Source: an uncultured Bacteroidales bacterium
GTDB taxonomy: Bacteria > Bacteroidota > Bacteroidia > Bacteroidales > Paludibacteraceae
NCBI GenBank assembly: GCA_937907165.1
Contig: CALCUH010000080.1
Span: 1-33,758, forward strand
DNA: 33,758 nucleotides
Reading direction: 5' to 3'
This document shows positions 14,479-22,362 of the stretch, in pieces. The notes below the pieces were generated by a model. The model worked only from the letters and a program-made list of their open reading frames with translations. It did not search any database and had not been told where the DNA came from. Position 1 is the stretch's first letter. Each line of letters starts with the position of its first letter. Made by a program: the position numbers and the translations under genes.

Positions 14479-15051
14479 ATGCTGATGGAAAATAGTTACT
14501 TTTCCATAACGACCGACCGCCTGCTCTTGCGTGAATTTGAGCGGACGGATTTCGACGCGCTCTCCCGTGTGCTCGGGGACGCTGATGCGATGTGCCACTA
14601 TCCTTACCGGTTTGACGAGGAGCGTGTCCGCTTCTGGATTAGCCGTAATATCGACCGTTACCGTGTCTTCGGCTTCGGCCTCTGGGCGGTCGTGCTGAAG
14701 GAGACGGGCGAACTGATCGGTGATTGTGGCTTGACCATGCAGGATATTAACGGGTTCATTCGCCCGGAAATCGGCTACCATATCCGTCGAGATCTGTGGC
14801 GCCGCGGCTTCGCCCATGAGGCAGCTTCGGCTTGCCGTGATTGGGCTTTCATGAACACGCCTTTCAATGCGCTTTTCTCTTATATGAGGAGGGCGAACGT
14901 GGCCTCTTCCGCCACGGCCCGCTCCATCGGCATGTCTCTGGTCGAGGAGTTTACCGATGCGCAGGGGGAGCTCTCTTGCGCCTATGAGGTCGATCGATGT
15001 GACTGGGAGAATGGTTTCAAGCCGCGGGAGTATATGCCTTTGATTTGCTGA
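14479..15051 (+). CDS. GNAT-family N-acetyltransferase (RimJ-like)
   Basis: Predicted acetyl-CoA-dependent acetyltransferase of the RimJ/RimL type (Acetyltransf_3). The N-terminal TDRLLLREFERTDF is the standard start of this subfamily. The acetyl-CoA region is EIGYHIRRDLWRRGFAHEA (102-120 approximately), with the R-x-x-W-x-x-G-x-A pattern in place of Q-x-x-G-x-G. A late NVASSATARSIGMS contains the usual N-x-x-S-x-x-x-x-x-x-G-M/F element. The substrate may be a protein N terminus, an antibiotic or a small amine; sequence alone does not decide. ATG 14485 (MENSYF) is an equally good start. First gene of an apparent three-gene operon; the next gene begins 33 nt later. Confidence 0.82.
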   Translation: MLMENSYFSITTDRLLLREFERTDFDALSRVLGDADAMCHYPYRFDEERVRFWISRNIDRYRVFGFGLWAVVLKETGELIGDCGLTMQDINGFIRPEIGYHIRRDLWRRGFAHEAASACRDWAFMNTPFNALFSYMRRANVASSATARSIGMSLVEEFTDAQGELSCAYEVDRCDWENGFKPREYMPLIC

Positions 15052-15084
15052 TGATGGATTGTAGTTTTAAGGTGAATTTCAGAT

Positions 15085-15522
15085 ATGGTTATTAGGGAAA
15101 TTGATTCGTTTACGGATGCCCAGTTGGCTGATTTGGGCGTACTGATGAACCAGCTATCGGACCATGTGGTGCTGACGCGTGCTGGTTTGTCTGAGATGTT
15201 GCGTGGGGAGGGTAACCACCTCTATGTGGTCATGGATGGCGAGCGGATCGTCGGTTGCGCCTCTTTGTGCCTCTTCATTTCCCCTACGGGTAGGAAGGCG
15301 TCTGTCGAGGATGTCGTCGTGTTGGCGGATTATCGTGGGCAACATCTTGGTAAACAGTTGGTTGAATATGTGTTGAATGATGCGAAGAGATTCTCTCCGA
15401 TTAAATTGCAGCTCACTTCGCGTCCGTCGCGCGTCGCCGCTAACCATCTCTATAGGAGTGTGGGTTTCCAGTTGCGTGAGACCAATTGCTATGGCTGGGA
15501 AATCAAGGATATTCTGGAATAA
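15085..15522 (+). CDS. GNAT-family N-acetyltransferase
   Basis: Compact single-domain GNAT (145 residues). The acetyl-CoA binding motif is VVLADYRGQHLGKQLVEYVL (77-96), with the R-G-x-x-L-G-K turn that binds the pyrophosphate. The strand LYVVMDGERIVGCASL (46-61) and the C-terminal AANHLYRSVGF (approximately 122-132) complete the fold. It is unrelated in detail to the preceding GNAT, so it is not a simple duplication. DUF5131 follows after 15 nt, supporting co-transcription. The substrate is unknown. Confidence 0.85.
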   Translation: MVIREIDSFTDAQLADLGVLMNQLSDHVVLTRAGLSEMLRGEGNHLYVVMDGERIVGCASLCLFISPTGRKASVEDVVVLADYRGQHLGKQLVEYVLNDAKRFSPIKLQLTSRPSRVAANHLYRSVGFQLRETNCYGWEIKDILE

Positions 15523-15537
15523 TATCGTCTCGTTGGT

Positions 15538-16344
15538 ATGAAAATCACAGTCTCCCGACAGGTTTTCGCGGATTGGAATCCGTGGCATGGTTGCACGAAG
15601 GTGAGTCCGGGTTGCAGGTATTGTTATGTCTACCGTCAGGATGCGAAATATGAGAGCGCGGTTGCCAGCAGCGTGGTGCGGAAGACGGCGATGTTCGATC
15701 TTCCTCTGAAGCGCAAGCGTGACAAGAGTTTTAAGATTCCTCCGGGACGTATCGTCTTCACTTGTTTCACCTCCGACTTCCTTTTGGAGGATGCCGACGA
15801 ATGGCGGGCGGAGTGTTGGCGTATGATGCGCCTGCGCCGCGATTGCTACTTTTATTTCTTCACGAAACGTATCGACCGTTTTATGGATTGTTTGCCTGAC
15901 GATTGGGGCGACGGTTATGATAATGTCCTTGTCGGTTGCACGGTGGAGAACCAGGCGATGGCGGATTATCGTCTGCCGATTTTTCTCTCTCTTCCCATCA
16001 AGCATAAGTCTATCATCGTCGCGCCGATGTTGGAGCGTGTCGACCTCTCCCGCTTTTTGGACGGACGGATTGAGGAGGTTTCGTGTAGTGGCGAGTCTGG
16101 TACGGAGGCGCGTCCGTGCGATTTCGACTGGGTGCTCGATCTTCGCCGGCAATGTGTGGAGAAGGAGATTCCTTTCCGTTTCCACCAGACGGGCGCAAGG
16201 TTCATCAAGGATGGTAGGATGTACTATATCCGCCGTCCCTTCCAGATTTCTCAGGCTCATAAGGCGGGTATCGATTATCGGATAGGGGAGGATGCGGTTC
16301 CTGAAAGCGCAAGCACTCTATGGGATATAGGTTCCAATCGATAA
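15538..16344 (+). CDS. DUF5131 / phage Gp37-Gp68 family three-cysteine protein
   Basis: The N terminus WNPWHGCTKVSPGCRYCYVY (13-32) is diagnostic of DUF5131, with C19, C26 and C29 in a C-x6-C-x2-C arrangement suggesting a radical-SAM-like or metal-cluster fold. Later conserved stretches include FTKRIDRF, a VGCTVEN strand, APMLERVDL and SCSGESGTEARPCDFDWV, which fit a TIM-barrel-like protein ending with a FHQTGARF strand. Members occur in phages and beside TcmP proteins; no TcmP partner is visible here. The function is not established. The gene is 15 nt downstream of the second GNAT and looks like the last gene of that operon. Its long antisense open frame is a shadow caused by codon bias. Confidence 0.8.
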   Translation: MKITVSRQVFADWNPWHGCTKVSPGCRYCYVYRQDAKYESAVASSVVRKTAMFDLPLKRKRDKSFKIPPGRIVFTCFTSDFLLEDADEWRAECWRMMRLRRDCYFYFFTKRIDRFMDCLPDDWGDGYDNVLVGCTVENQAMADYRLPIFLSLPIKHKSIIVAPMLERVDLSRFLDGRIEEVSCSGESGTEARPCDFDWVLDLRRQCVEKEIPFRFHQTGARFIKDGRMYYIRRPFQISQAHKAGIDYRIGEDAVPESASTLWDIGSNR

Positions 16345-16399
16345 TGTGGGTTCTGAATCGTTTTGCTTGTAAAAAATCTATTTGACCTTTTCTTTTTTT

Positions 16400-16407
16400 T
16401 TACATTT
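16400..16407 (+). promoter_or_regulatory. Candidate -7 element of the secreted gluzincin-like gene
   Basis: TACATTTG matches TAnnTTTG, with TTTG at 16381-16384 (spacer of only 15 nt). It lies 38 nt upstream of the first ATG. Confidence 0.4.
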
Positions 16408-16444
16408 GCGTGTCATTGATTAAACACATCTTATAGCGATAGTC

Positions 16445-18556
16445 ATGTTCATGAAAAATAAATCCTTATTCGTATTGGCTTTGTTCTTGACATTGCTGAA
16501 TATTTCTTTGTCGGCGCAAAAAGGTATCTACATTCCTAACGAGTGGCGGAACAGAAGGGATACGCTTATCTATAGCGAGAGCGATCCGAACAACCAATAT
16601 ACTTGGTCTAAGTCCCGCTCGAAGGAGAGCGCGAACTTCATCGTTTTTTGGGATAAGTATTATGGCAACACCAATCCGACGAACGCATCTGCTACGTATA
16701 GTGTGGACATCGACGATCTCTTGCAGAAGTGTGAGGGTTTCTATGCCATGAATGTCGGCAGACTGGCCTTTTGCGACGAAAGCGCGTCCAATGTCTCGAA
16801 ATATAAGATGATGGTCTTGCTGAACCATACGACGGAGTGGGTGTGTTACGGCGGCGGATATGATGATGTTATCGGCGCTTTGTGGCTGAGTCCGAGCACC
16901 AGCAAGCCGGTGGGTCACTCTGTCGCTCATGAGGTGGGTCACTCTTTCCAATATCAGGTCTACGCTGACCTTAAGGGGTTTTCGGGTTTCAGAACTTCCA
17001 TCGGCGACGGTTCCACTTTCTGGGAGCAGACGGCCCAGTGGCAGGCTAACCAATCTTATCCTGACCAGAAGTGGGCCCAGAGTTGGAGCCTCTTCAAAAA
17101 TACGCACAATTATGCCATGACGCACGAATGGCATAGATATCAGTCTTATTGGTGGCACTATTATCTTACGGAGAAGTATGGTATCGACTTTATCGGTACG
17201 TTTTGGAGGTATGATCCGGGTCGTGGTTCAGACCCGAATGAGAGCTTTATGATGATGAAGGAGATGGATGTCTCCGATCTTTATAGGGAGTATTTTTTGT
17301 ATGCGATGAGGATGGCGACGCTTGATATTGACGGGGTGCGGGATGAAGCGGATAATTATATCGCCACGTTGCGTTACGATTATGTTTCCTTGGGCGACGC
17401 GAAGTATCAGGTGACTTATAGCAGCTGTCCGCAGAGCACCGGTTTCAATATTATCCGTTTGAACGTGCCTACTCCGGGTACGGAAATCTCCACCGATTTT
17501 ACTTCCCTCGCTAATGGCGCGTCTTTGCCGCAGGGCGACGCGAAGCTGTTTTTCAACGGTGAGAAGTTCGTGCCGTTCAATGGTGTTTCATACAATCGTT
17601 CGTCTAAATATTCGACTAGGGGTTTCCGCCTTGGTTATGTCGCGCTGATGAACGATGGCTCGAGACGTTATTTGTATGAAGATGAGGTCTATTGTAGGGA
17701 GGCGGACGCTAATAGGGAGGTGAGTTGTGTGACGGGTTGCGTGGTGCCGGCGGACGTGAAAATGTTGTTCTTGGTTGTCTCTCCTTCTCCGTCGGAGTAT
17801 GTTCGCCACGAGTGGGACGAGGATATCACGGATGATGACCAATGGCCCTATACGGTTCAATTTAAGGGGACTAACCTTTACGGCGCGGCTGAAATCTCTG
17901 ATACCATAGCGATTAGCGATGTCGAGTTGGAGTATGATGTCTATTTCCCTGCTTCGTCGAGCGTTTATCAGGGCGCTGTCGTCAACGTGGAGGGACGGGC
18001 CGCGTCTATGCTTGGAACCGCCTTGCAGATGCAGGCTTCCGCTCTAGGCGGCGTTCTTACATCTTGGACGAGTGCTGGTCCTTCCGAGGGGCAGGCGATG
18101 TTCTATGCGGTCAATTCTGACGGTTCCATCAGCGAGACGCCTTCTTCGGCTAACGGCTATGGTCATTGGTTCTCGGCGTCGGGCGACCGTTGCGATTATC
18201 CGTCGGGTTACGTCTTCAGCGAATTTGACGCTAACGGTCTCTCTTTCTCTTTGGGACAATATCCGGGCAAATCACCTAATGGCTCGGACTTTACGATCCG
18301 TCAGGCGATTAAGTATCGGAAAAATGGTCTAACGGCCGTCGCTAAGTTCGTCTTCCATATCCATATCACCGCATCCCGCACGGGCTATGAATTGAGGGGA
18401 GGCGATGTCACAGGCGTTGCTGATTTCTCTTCGGTCGATGCCTATCCGGTGGCTATCCATACGCTTTCGGGCATTCGGATTTCCTCTTTGCGGCGTGGCG
18501 TCAACATTGTGAGGATGAGTGATGGTAGCGTCAGGAAATGGCTGGTGGAGTGGTGA
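16445..18556 (+). CDS. Secreted gluzincin-like protein (DUF6055/DUF4859 type)
   Basis: Predicted exported protein, probably a metallopeptidase. The signal peptide is residues 3-24 (MKNKSLFVLA to SLSA). The first 300 residues match the DUF6055 type and hold a zinc site: H162-E163-x-x-H166 in AHEVGHSFQYQ, and E194 in TFWEQTAQW 28 residues later, the gluzincin geometry. Residues about 495-660 (LEYDVYFPASSSVY, GYGHWFSASGDRC, TIRQAIKYRKNG) resemble DUF4859, a beta-rich module. The last 40 residues (IHTLSGIRISSL, GVNIVRMSDGSVRKW) resemble a shortened T9SS sorting domain. Substrate and activity are unproven. ATG 16451 is the alternative start and gives a cleaner signal peptide. It is followed by a flavoprotein gene 54 nt later. 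Confidence 0.72.
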   Translation: MFMKNKSLFVLALFLTLLNISLSAQKGIYIPNEWRNRRDTLIYSESDPNNQYTWSKSRSKESANFIVFWDKYYGNTNPTNASATYSVDIDDLLQKCEGFYAMNVGRLAFCDESASNVSKYKMMVLLNHTTEWVCYGGGYDDVIGALWLSPSTSKPVGHSVAHEVGHSFQYQVYADLKGFSGFRTSIGDGSTFWEQTAQWQANQSYPDQKWAQSWSLFKNTHNYAMTHEWHRYQSYWWHYYLTEKYGIDFIGTFWRYDPGRGSDPNESFMMMKEMDVSDLYREYFLYAMRMATLDIDGVRDEADNYIATLRYDYVSLGDAKYQVTYSSCPQSTGFNIIRLNVPTPGTEISTDFTSLANGASLPQGDAKLFFNGEKFVPFNGVSYNRSSKYSTRGFRLGYVALMNDGSRRYLYEDEVYCREADANREVSCVTGCVVPADVKMLFLVVSPSPSEYVRHEWDEDITDDDQWPYTVQFKGTNLYGAAEISDTIAISDVELEYDVYFPASSSVYQGAVVNVEGRAASMLGTALQMQASALGGVLTSWTSAGPSEGQAMFYAVNSDGSISETPSSANGYGHWFSASGDRCDYPSGYVFSEFDANGLSFSLGQYPGKSPNGSDFTIRQAIKYRKNGLTAVAKFVFHIHITASRTGYELRGGDVTGVADFSSVDAYPVAIHTLSGIRISSLRRGVNIVRMSDGSVRKWLVEW

Positions 18557-18610
18557 TGTGTTTAAGATTCGATAATTAACTTTTTTGTTCATGAAAATAA
18601 ATAATGAGTT

Positions 18611-19150
18611 ATGTCTAAGGTTATAGTTTTACTCGGTAGCCCCCGCAAGGGTGGCAATACGGATTTGCTGGTCCGCCGTTTTGTCGAGGGAGCTTCTCTC
18701 CGCAACGAGGTGGAGGTGGTTTCGGTGGCCGATTATGAGGTGCGTCCCTGTCTCGGCTGTGACGCCTGTTTCGGCAAGGCGGGCAATCCGTGTGGCCAAC
18801 AGGATGATATGTCGCTGATTTATGACAAGCTATCCTCCGCTGATGTCTTGGTGGTCGCTTCTCCCGTCTACTTTTACGGAATCAGTGCGCAACTGAAGGC
18901 GGTGATAGACCGTCTCCACAATCCGGTGCGCGACTCTTTCCATATCCGTCGGATGGCGCTGCTGCTGGTGGGCGCCGCCACGCTTCCCGAACTCTTCGAC
19001 GCTATCTTGGCGCAATACCGCCTTTGTCTCAATTTCTTCGGTTTGGAGGATGCCGGAAAGGTCTTGGTACGGGGCGTGCGGGGGAAGGGCGACATCTCTC
19101 AGCGTACCGACGCGCTCGATGAGGCTTATGCTTTGGGCGCAAGTTTATGA
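18611..19150 (+). CDS. Iron-sulfur flavoprotein / NAD(P)H-dependent FMN oxidoreductase
   Basis: Cytoplasmic flavodoxin-fold electron-transfer protein. FMN-phosphate loop: GSPRKGGNTD (9-18). Cysteines C47, C50, C53 and C61 (PCLGCDACFG, then GNPC) form the compact motif that binds a 4Fe-4S cluster in iron-sulfur flavoproteins. The second flavin contact is SPVYFYGISAQLK (84-96), followed by the KAVIDRL helix. Length 179 is typical. The natural partner is unknown; oxygen or peroxide reduction has been reported for relatives and would suit this anaerobe. Confidence 0.85.
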   Translation: MSKVIVLLGSPRKGGNTDLLVRRFVEGASLRNEVEVVSVADYEVRPCLGCDACFGKAGNPCGQQDDMSLIYDKLSSADVLVVASPVYFYGISAQLKAVIDRLHNPVRDSFHIRRMALLLVGAATLPELFDAILAQYRLCLNFFGLEDAGKVLVRGVRGKGDISQRTDALDEAYALGASL

Positions 19151-19198
19151 TAATGCGATAAATTCCAGATAGTAAATCGTAAATTCTAAATAAAGTTG

Positions 19199-19206
19199 TA
19201 TTTTTG
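19199..19206 (+). promoter_or_regulatory. Candidate -7 element of mscL
   Basis: TATTTTTG matches TAnnTTTG, 29 nt upstream of the mscL ATG. No -33 element is evident. Confidence 0.45.
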
Positions 19207-19235
19207 AACGTTAAATTTTTAAGATTATAAAGTAT

Positions 19236-19670
19236 ATGAAATTATTAAACGAATTTAAGGAATTCGCCATGAAGGGTAATGTGGTCGACATGGCTGTCGG
19301 TGTCATTATTGGTGGCGCGTTTGGAAAGATTGTGACTTCTTTGGTAAATGATGTCTTTATGCCGTTGGTCAGCTTGGCTGTCGGTGGTATCGATTTCAGC
19401 GGATTGTTCATCCAGTTGGGTGGCGACACGAAGTATGAGACTTTGGCTCAAGCCAAGGAGGCTGGTGTGGCTACTTTGAGCTACGGTAACTTCGTGCAGA
19501 CGGTTTTCGATTTTCTCATCGTGGCTATCTGTATCTTCGCTTTCATTAAGTTGATTAACTCCTTCAAGAAGAAGGAAGAGGCGGCTCCCGCTGCTCCAGC
19601 TCCAGCTCCGGAGCCAACTAAGGAGGAGATTCTTTTGACGGAGATCCGCGATTTGTTGAAGAACAAATAA
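19236..19670 (+). CDS. mscL: Large-conductance mechanosensitive channel MscL
   Basis: Homopentameric inner-membrane channel that opens under membrane tension to release solutes during osmotic downshock. N-terminal amphipathic helix (LLNEFKEFAMKGN), pore-lining TM1 (VVDMAVGVIIGGAFGKIVTS, 16-35), periplasmic loop (about 50-80), TM2 (about 86-108, TVFDFLIVAICIFAFIKLIN), a Pro/Ala-rich linker APAAPAPAPEPT, and the C-terminal helix EEILLTEIRDLLKN that forms the cytoplasmic bundle. The Pro/Ala linker makes it slightly longer (144) than the E. coli protein (136). The gene has its own promoter and terminator. Confidence 0.96.
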   Translation: MKLLNEFKEFAMKGNVVDMAVGVIIGGAFGKIVTSLVNDVFMPLVSLAVGGIDFSGLFIQLGGDTKYETLAQAKEAGVATLSYGNFVQTVFDFLIVAICIFAFIKLINSFKKKEEAAPAAPAPAPEPTKEEILLTEIRDLLKNK

Positions 19671-19689
19671 TTTTTAATATCATAGAGCG

Positions 19690-19720
19690 AGGAAGGTCCG
19701 ATGGGCCTTCCTATTTTTTT
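19690..19720 (+). terminator. Intrinsic terminator of mscL
   Basis: A 10-bp stem with one G-U pair (19690-19699 with 19703-19712) and a 3-nt loop is followed by A and seven T. It ends only 16 nt before the argB ATG, so argB probably needs read-through or a promoter overlapping the terminator. Confidence 0.85.
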
Positions 19721-19736
19721 AAGTTTAGTTTTTTTC

Positions 19737-20507
19737 ATGGAAAAGTTGACGGTAATTAAAGTCGGTGGTAAGATCGTCGAGGAGGAGGCCACTTTGAAGA
19801 GTTTGTTGGAGCGTTTCTCTAAGATTGAGGGAAAGAAGGTGCTCGTTCACGGAGGTGGCCGTTCCGCTACCGCGCTCGCCACGAAGCTGGGCATCGAGAG
19901 CAAGATGGTCGACGGACGTCGCATCACGGACGCCGAGACGCTGAAGGTGGTGACGATGGTCTATGCGGGCTTGGTGAACAAAAATATTGTGGCTAATCTC
20001 CAGTCGCTCGGTCTCAACGCTTTGGGTCTTACGGGCGCTGATATGAACTACATGAGGTCCGACAAACGTCCTGTCAAGACGGTCGATTACGGTTTCGTGG
20101 GTGACGTCAAAGAGGTGAACGCTTCTTTGTTGGCTGACTTGATCAGCAAGGATGTGGTGCCGGTCTTGGCTCCTCTCACGCACGACAAGAAGGGAAATCT
20201 CTTGAACACCAATGCGGACACTATCGCCGGCGAAGCTGCCAAGGCGCTCGCCCAATATTTCGACGTGACGCTCATCTACTGTTTCGAGAAGAAGGGCGTG
20301 TTGCGCGACGAGAACGATGATGACAGTGTGATTGCTGAAATCAACCCGCAACTCTTCCAAGAGTATGTGGAGAAGGGCATCATCCAAGGCGGTATGATTC
20401 CGAAGTTGGAGAACTCTTTCGCAGCCATCAACGCTGGCGTTTCCAAGGTGGTGATCACCAAGGCGGACGAGCTGGGCAACAATACGGGTACGGTGATTAC
20501 GAAGTAA
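19737..20507 (+). CDS. argB: N-acetylglutamate kinase
   Basis: Second step of arginine synthesis: ATP-dependent phosphorylation of N-acetylglutamate. Amino-acid-kinase fold: K8 in VIKVGGK, VHGGGRSAT (37-45), DGRRITD (59-65) that holds acetylglutamate, NTNADTIAGE for nucleotide and substrate binding, and GGMIPKLENS with the second catalytic lysine. ATG 19737 (MEKLTVIKVGG) is preferred, because the longer open frame would start inside the mscL terminator. 256 residues is the normal length. No other arginine genes are nearby. Its last codons and terminator are found again 1.46 kb downstream, after the ATPase gene. Confidence 0.93.
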   Translation: MEKLTVIKVGGKIVEEEATLKSLLERFSKIEGKKVLVHGGGRSATALATKLGIESKMVDGRRITDAETLKVVTMVYAGLVNKNIVANLQSLGLNALGLTGADMNYMRSDKRPVKTVDYGFVGDVKEVNASLLADLISKDVVPVLAPLTHDKKGNLLNTNADTIAGEAAKALAQYFDVTLIYCFEKKGVLRDENDDDSVIAEINPQLFQEYVEKGIIQGGMIPKLENSFAAINAGVSKVVITKADELGNNTGTVITK

Positions 20508-20562
20508 TTGTTCGAGATATGATGAGGAAAGAGGGGTCGATGGCTCCTCTTTTTTTGTGTGT
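20501..20562 (+). repeat. Copy A of a direct repeat: argB 3' end and terminator
   Basis: GAAGTAATTGTTCGA (20501-20515, containing the argB stop) plus the following hairpin region is repeated at 21963-22023. The first 15 bases are identical, then the copies are diverged, then the hairpins are nearly identical. The two copies flank the DUF4143 ATPase gene. Confidence 0.8.
20530..20557 (+). terminator. Intrinsic terminator of argB
   Basis: A 7-bp stem, AGAGGGG/CTCCTCT (20530-20536 with 20544-20550, one G-U pair), with the loop TCGATGG is followed by seven T. Confidence 0.82.
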
Positions 20563-20581
20563 GCGGCAAGACGTATGTGTC

Positions 20582-20651
20582 ATTTTGTTTAGTTGATTGA
20601 ATAAAAAACAGTGTATTTTGTTTAATGGATTGAATAAAATAGGTATTTTTG
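20582..20651 (+). promoter_or_regulatory. ATPase promoter region with a 25-bp direct repeat
   Basis: Two copies of a 25-bp sequence (starting ATTTTGTTTA and ending GATTGAATAAAA) occur at 20582-20606 and 20615-20639, differing at two bases with a 33-bp period, about three helical turns. TATTTTTG (20644-20651) follows directly as the -7 element, 21 nt from the ATPase ATG. The repeats could be operator half-sites. Confidence 0.5.
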
Positions 20652-20672
20652 CATCTATAAAGTATTGAGCGT

Positions 20673-21950
20673 ATGGATAAGCAGTTGTTAAAGAAGATAC
20701 TTAGAGAAAATCAGATGGAGGTCGAACGATATGTTCTTACACCGAGAGAAATGACGGAGGATCATTTCCCTTGTGTCGTAATTGTAGGGGTTCGTCGTTC
20801 GGGAAAATCATATATGATGTACCAGAAAATGCAACAACTATTGTCACAGGGTTGTAAGTGGGAAGATATGTTGTATGTAAACTTTGAGGATGAGCGCTTG
20901 GCTGATTTCTCAGCGGACGATTTTAATAAGTTATTGGAGTGTCATGGTGAGATGTATGGTAAACGTCCAATGTTGTTTTTGGATGAAATTCAAAACATTG
21001 AGCATTGGGAGAAATTCGCTAGACGTATGGCGGATACTGGGCACACCATATATTTAACAGGTTCTAACGCTAAGATGTTATCGGGGGAGATTAATACTAC
21101 CTTGGGTGGAAGGTTCTTAGTGAAGGAGGTTTATCCGTATAGTTTGCGAGAGTTTTTGGAGGTTCACCAAATTCCCTTCAGTGAGTTGGATCTTCTCCCT
21201 ACGGAGGGTCGTGCCGCTATGATTCGGTGCTATGAAGAGTATTTGCATGATGGAGGACTACCTGCGGCTGCATTGCTTCCTGTTCGTACCAATTATTTGA
21301 ATAGTGTATATCAAAAAATCTATTTGGGTGATGTTATCGCAAGGAATAAGATAAGCAATGTTGCGGGTATCCGTGTCTTGGTAAGAAAAATGGCGGAGAG
21401 TGTTTGTCGACCGATTAGTTATAATAGAGTTAACAGTTTAATGTCTAGTGTGGGCGGTAAATTGAGTCTTGCGACCACGATTAAATACATAGAATATTGT
21501 GAGGATGCGTGGCTCTTGCTGAGAGTTAGGAATTATGTGAGTTGTTTGGCCGATAAAGAGAGTAATTGTAAGTACTATTTCATAGATAATGGAATCTTGC
21601 GGTTGTTTCTTATGGATAAGGATTCGATGTTGTTGGAAAATATGGTGGCGCTACAGCTTTTTAGGAAGTTTGGTCATGACATGGGCAATGAGCAAGTCTT
21701 TTTTTACAATGAAGGATTTGAGGTTGATTTTTATCTTCCAGAAAAGGAGATGGCTATTCAGGTAAGTTATTCGTTGCAGGATGAAATGACTCGAAGTCGG
21801 GAATTAGGGGCTTTGGAGAAGTTGCCCAAGCGTGTTCCATGTAGTAGAAGAATTGTTTTAACATACGATGAAGAGGAGCGGATTGAAGACTCGTATGGTA
21901 TGGTGGAGGTGATCCCTTGCTGGAAATTTTTCTTGTCAGTCTTGGCCTAA
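20673..21950 (+). CDS. AAA ATPase with DUF4143 nuclease-like C terminus
   Basis: Accessory ATPase of the AAA_14/DUF4143 type, which is abundant in Bacteroidetes and of unknown biological role. Walker A GVRRSGKS (39-46), Walker B MLFLDEIQ (100-107), and sensor-like TGSNAKML. The C-terminal DUF4143 part, of a PD-(D/E)XK-like fold, shows LLENMVALQLF and then EVDFYLPEKEMAIQVSY, the conserved acidic-to-IQV pattern. Length 425 is normal. Codon use is richer in A/T-ending codons than in argB. It is flanked by direct repeats of the argB 3' end, so it was probably inserted behind argB. A broken relative lies at 25800-25947. Confidence 0.88.
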   Translation: MDKQLLKKILRENQMEVERYVLTPREMTEDHFPCVVIVGVRRSGKSYMMYQKMQQLLSQGCKWEDMLYVNFEDERLADFSADDFNKLLECHGEMYGKRPMLFLDEIQNIEHWEKFARRMADTGHTIYLTGSNAKMLSGEINTTLGGRFLVKEVYPYSLREFLEVHQIPFSELDLLPTEGRAAMIRCYEEYLHDGGLPAAALLPVRTNYLNSVYQKIYLGDVIARNKISNVAGIRVLVRKMAESVCRPISYNRVNSLMSSVGGKLSLATTIKYIEYCEDAWLLLRVRNYVSCLADKESNCKYYFIDNGILRLFLMDKDSMLLENMVALQLFRKFGHDMGNEQVFFYNEGFEVDFYLPEKEMAIQVSYSLQDEMTRSRELGALEKLPKRVPCSRRIVLTYDEEERIEDSYGMVEVIPCWKFFLSVLA

Positions 21951-21962
21951 CTCATAGGGGGA

Positions 21963-22023
21963 GAAGTAATTGTTCGATAGATTGCATAGGAGAGAGGGGC
22001 TGATGGCTCCTCTTTTTTGTGGG
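21963..22023 (+). repeat. Copy B of the argB 3' end repeat
   Basis: Starts 12 nt after the ATPase stop. It carries the same GAAGTAATTGTTCGA, although no argB reading frame precedes it here, and then a near copy of the argB terminator. It reads as a relic of argB's end displaced by the ATPase gene. Confidence 0.8.
21993..22018 (+). terminator. Intrinsic terminator of the ATPase gene
   Basis: Stem AGAGGGG/CTCCTCT (21993-21999 with 22007-22013) is followed by five T. The stem arms are identical to the argB terminator. Confidence 0.8.
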
Positions 22024-22100
22024 AGGGTTAGGACGGTTGCGAAATAGATATTGGAGAGGGGGATTTGAGAAAAATTAGAAGTAAAATACTGTTTCTATTC

Positions 22101-22138
22101 TTGATCTATTTTGATCAGTAAATAATTTAGTATTTTTG
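22101..22138 (+). promoter_or_regulatory. Promoter of the 71-residue gene with TGATC inverted repeat
   Basis: TTTG (22110-22113), a 17-nt spacer and TATTTTTG (22131-22138) form a short-spaced promoter ending 8 nt before the ATG, so the mRNA is nearly leaderless. TGATC-TATTTT-GATCA (22102-22117) is an inverted repeat over the -33 region. It contains two GATC sites, the predicted target of the adjacent restriction-modification system. Confidence 0.5.
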
Positions 22139-22146
22139 TAAGTGTT

Positions 22147-22362
22147 ATGGCTCAATTGGCAATCATAAATTACGAAACAGCTTCAATAGATATAATTAAT
22201 TTATCTGAAGAAATTGAACGCGAGTATGCTGATAATTATGATCAGTTAGTATTCAATAAGATGGGGTATAAAACATCTTCTGTTTACTATATGATTGCTG
22301 AAAATATTCGTATTAATGAGATAGATGAATATGCTATAATAAATGCCCTAGAGCATCCTTAA
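22147..22362 (+). CDS. Small accessory protein of unknown function (71 aa)
   Basis: No family is recognised with confidence. The sequence looks genuinely coding: a beta-like N terminus (MAQLAIINYETASIDIINL), an acidic helix (SEEIEREYADNYDQL) and a second helix-rich part (GYKTSSVYYMIAENIRINEID). It is acidic overall and has no signal peptide or membrane segment. A good promoter lies directly upstream, and no other terminator is visible before 22653, so a long structured 3' region may belong to its transcript. Such small acidic proteins occur in mobile regions of Bacteroidetes; an antitoxin or anti-restriction role is possible but only a guess. Confidence 0.55.
   Translation: MAQLAIINYETASIDIINLSEEIEREYADNYDQLVFNKMGYKTSSVYYMIAENIRINEIDEYAIINALEHP

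Noticed and set aside
15154..16260. 368-codon open frame on the minus strand
   Set aside because: It is antisense to the GNAT and DUF5131 genes, which have clear family motifs. The frame is open because of GC-rich codon bias and shows no recognisable domain.
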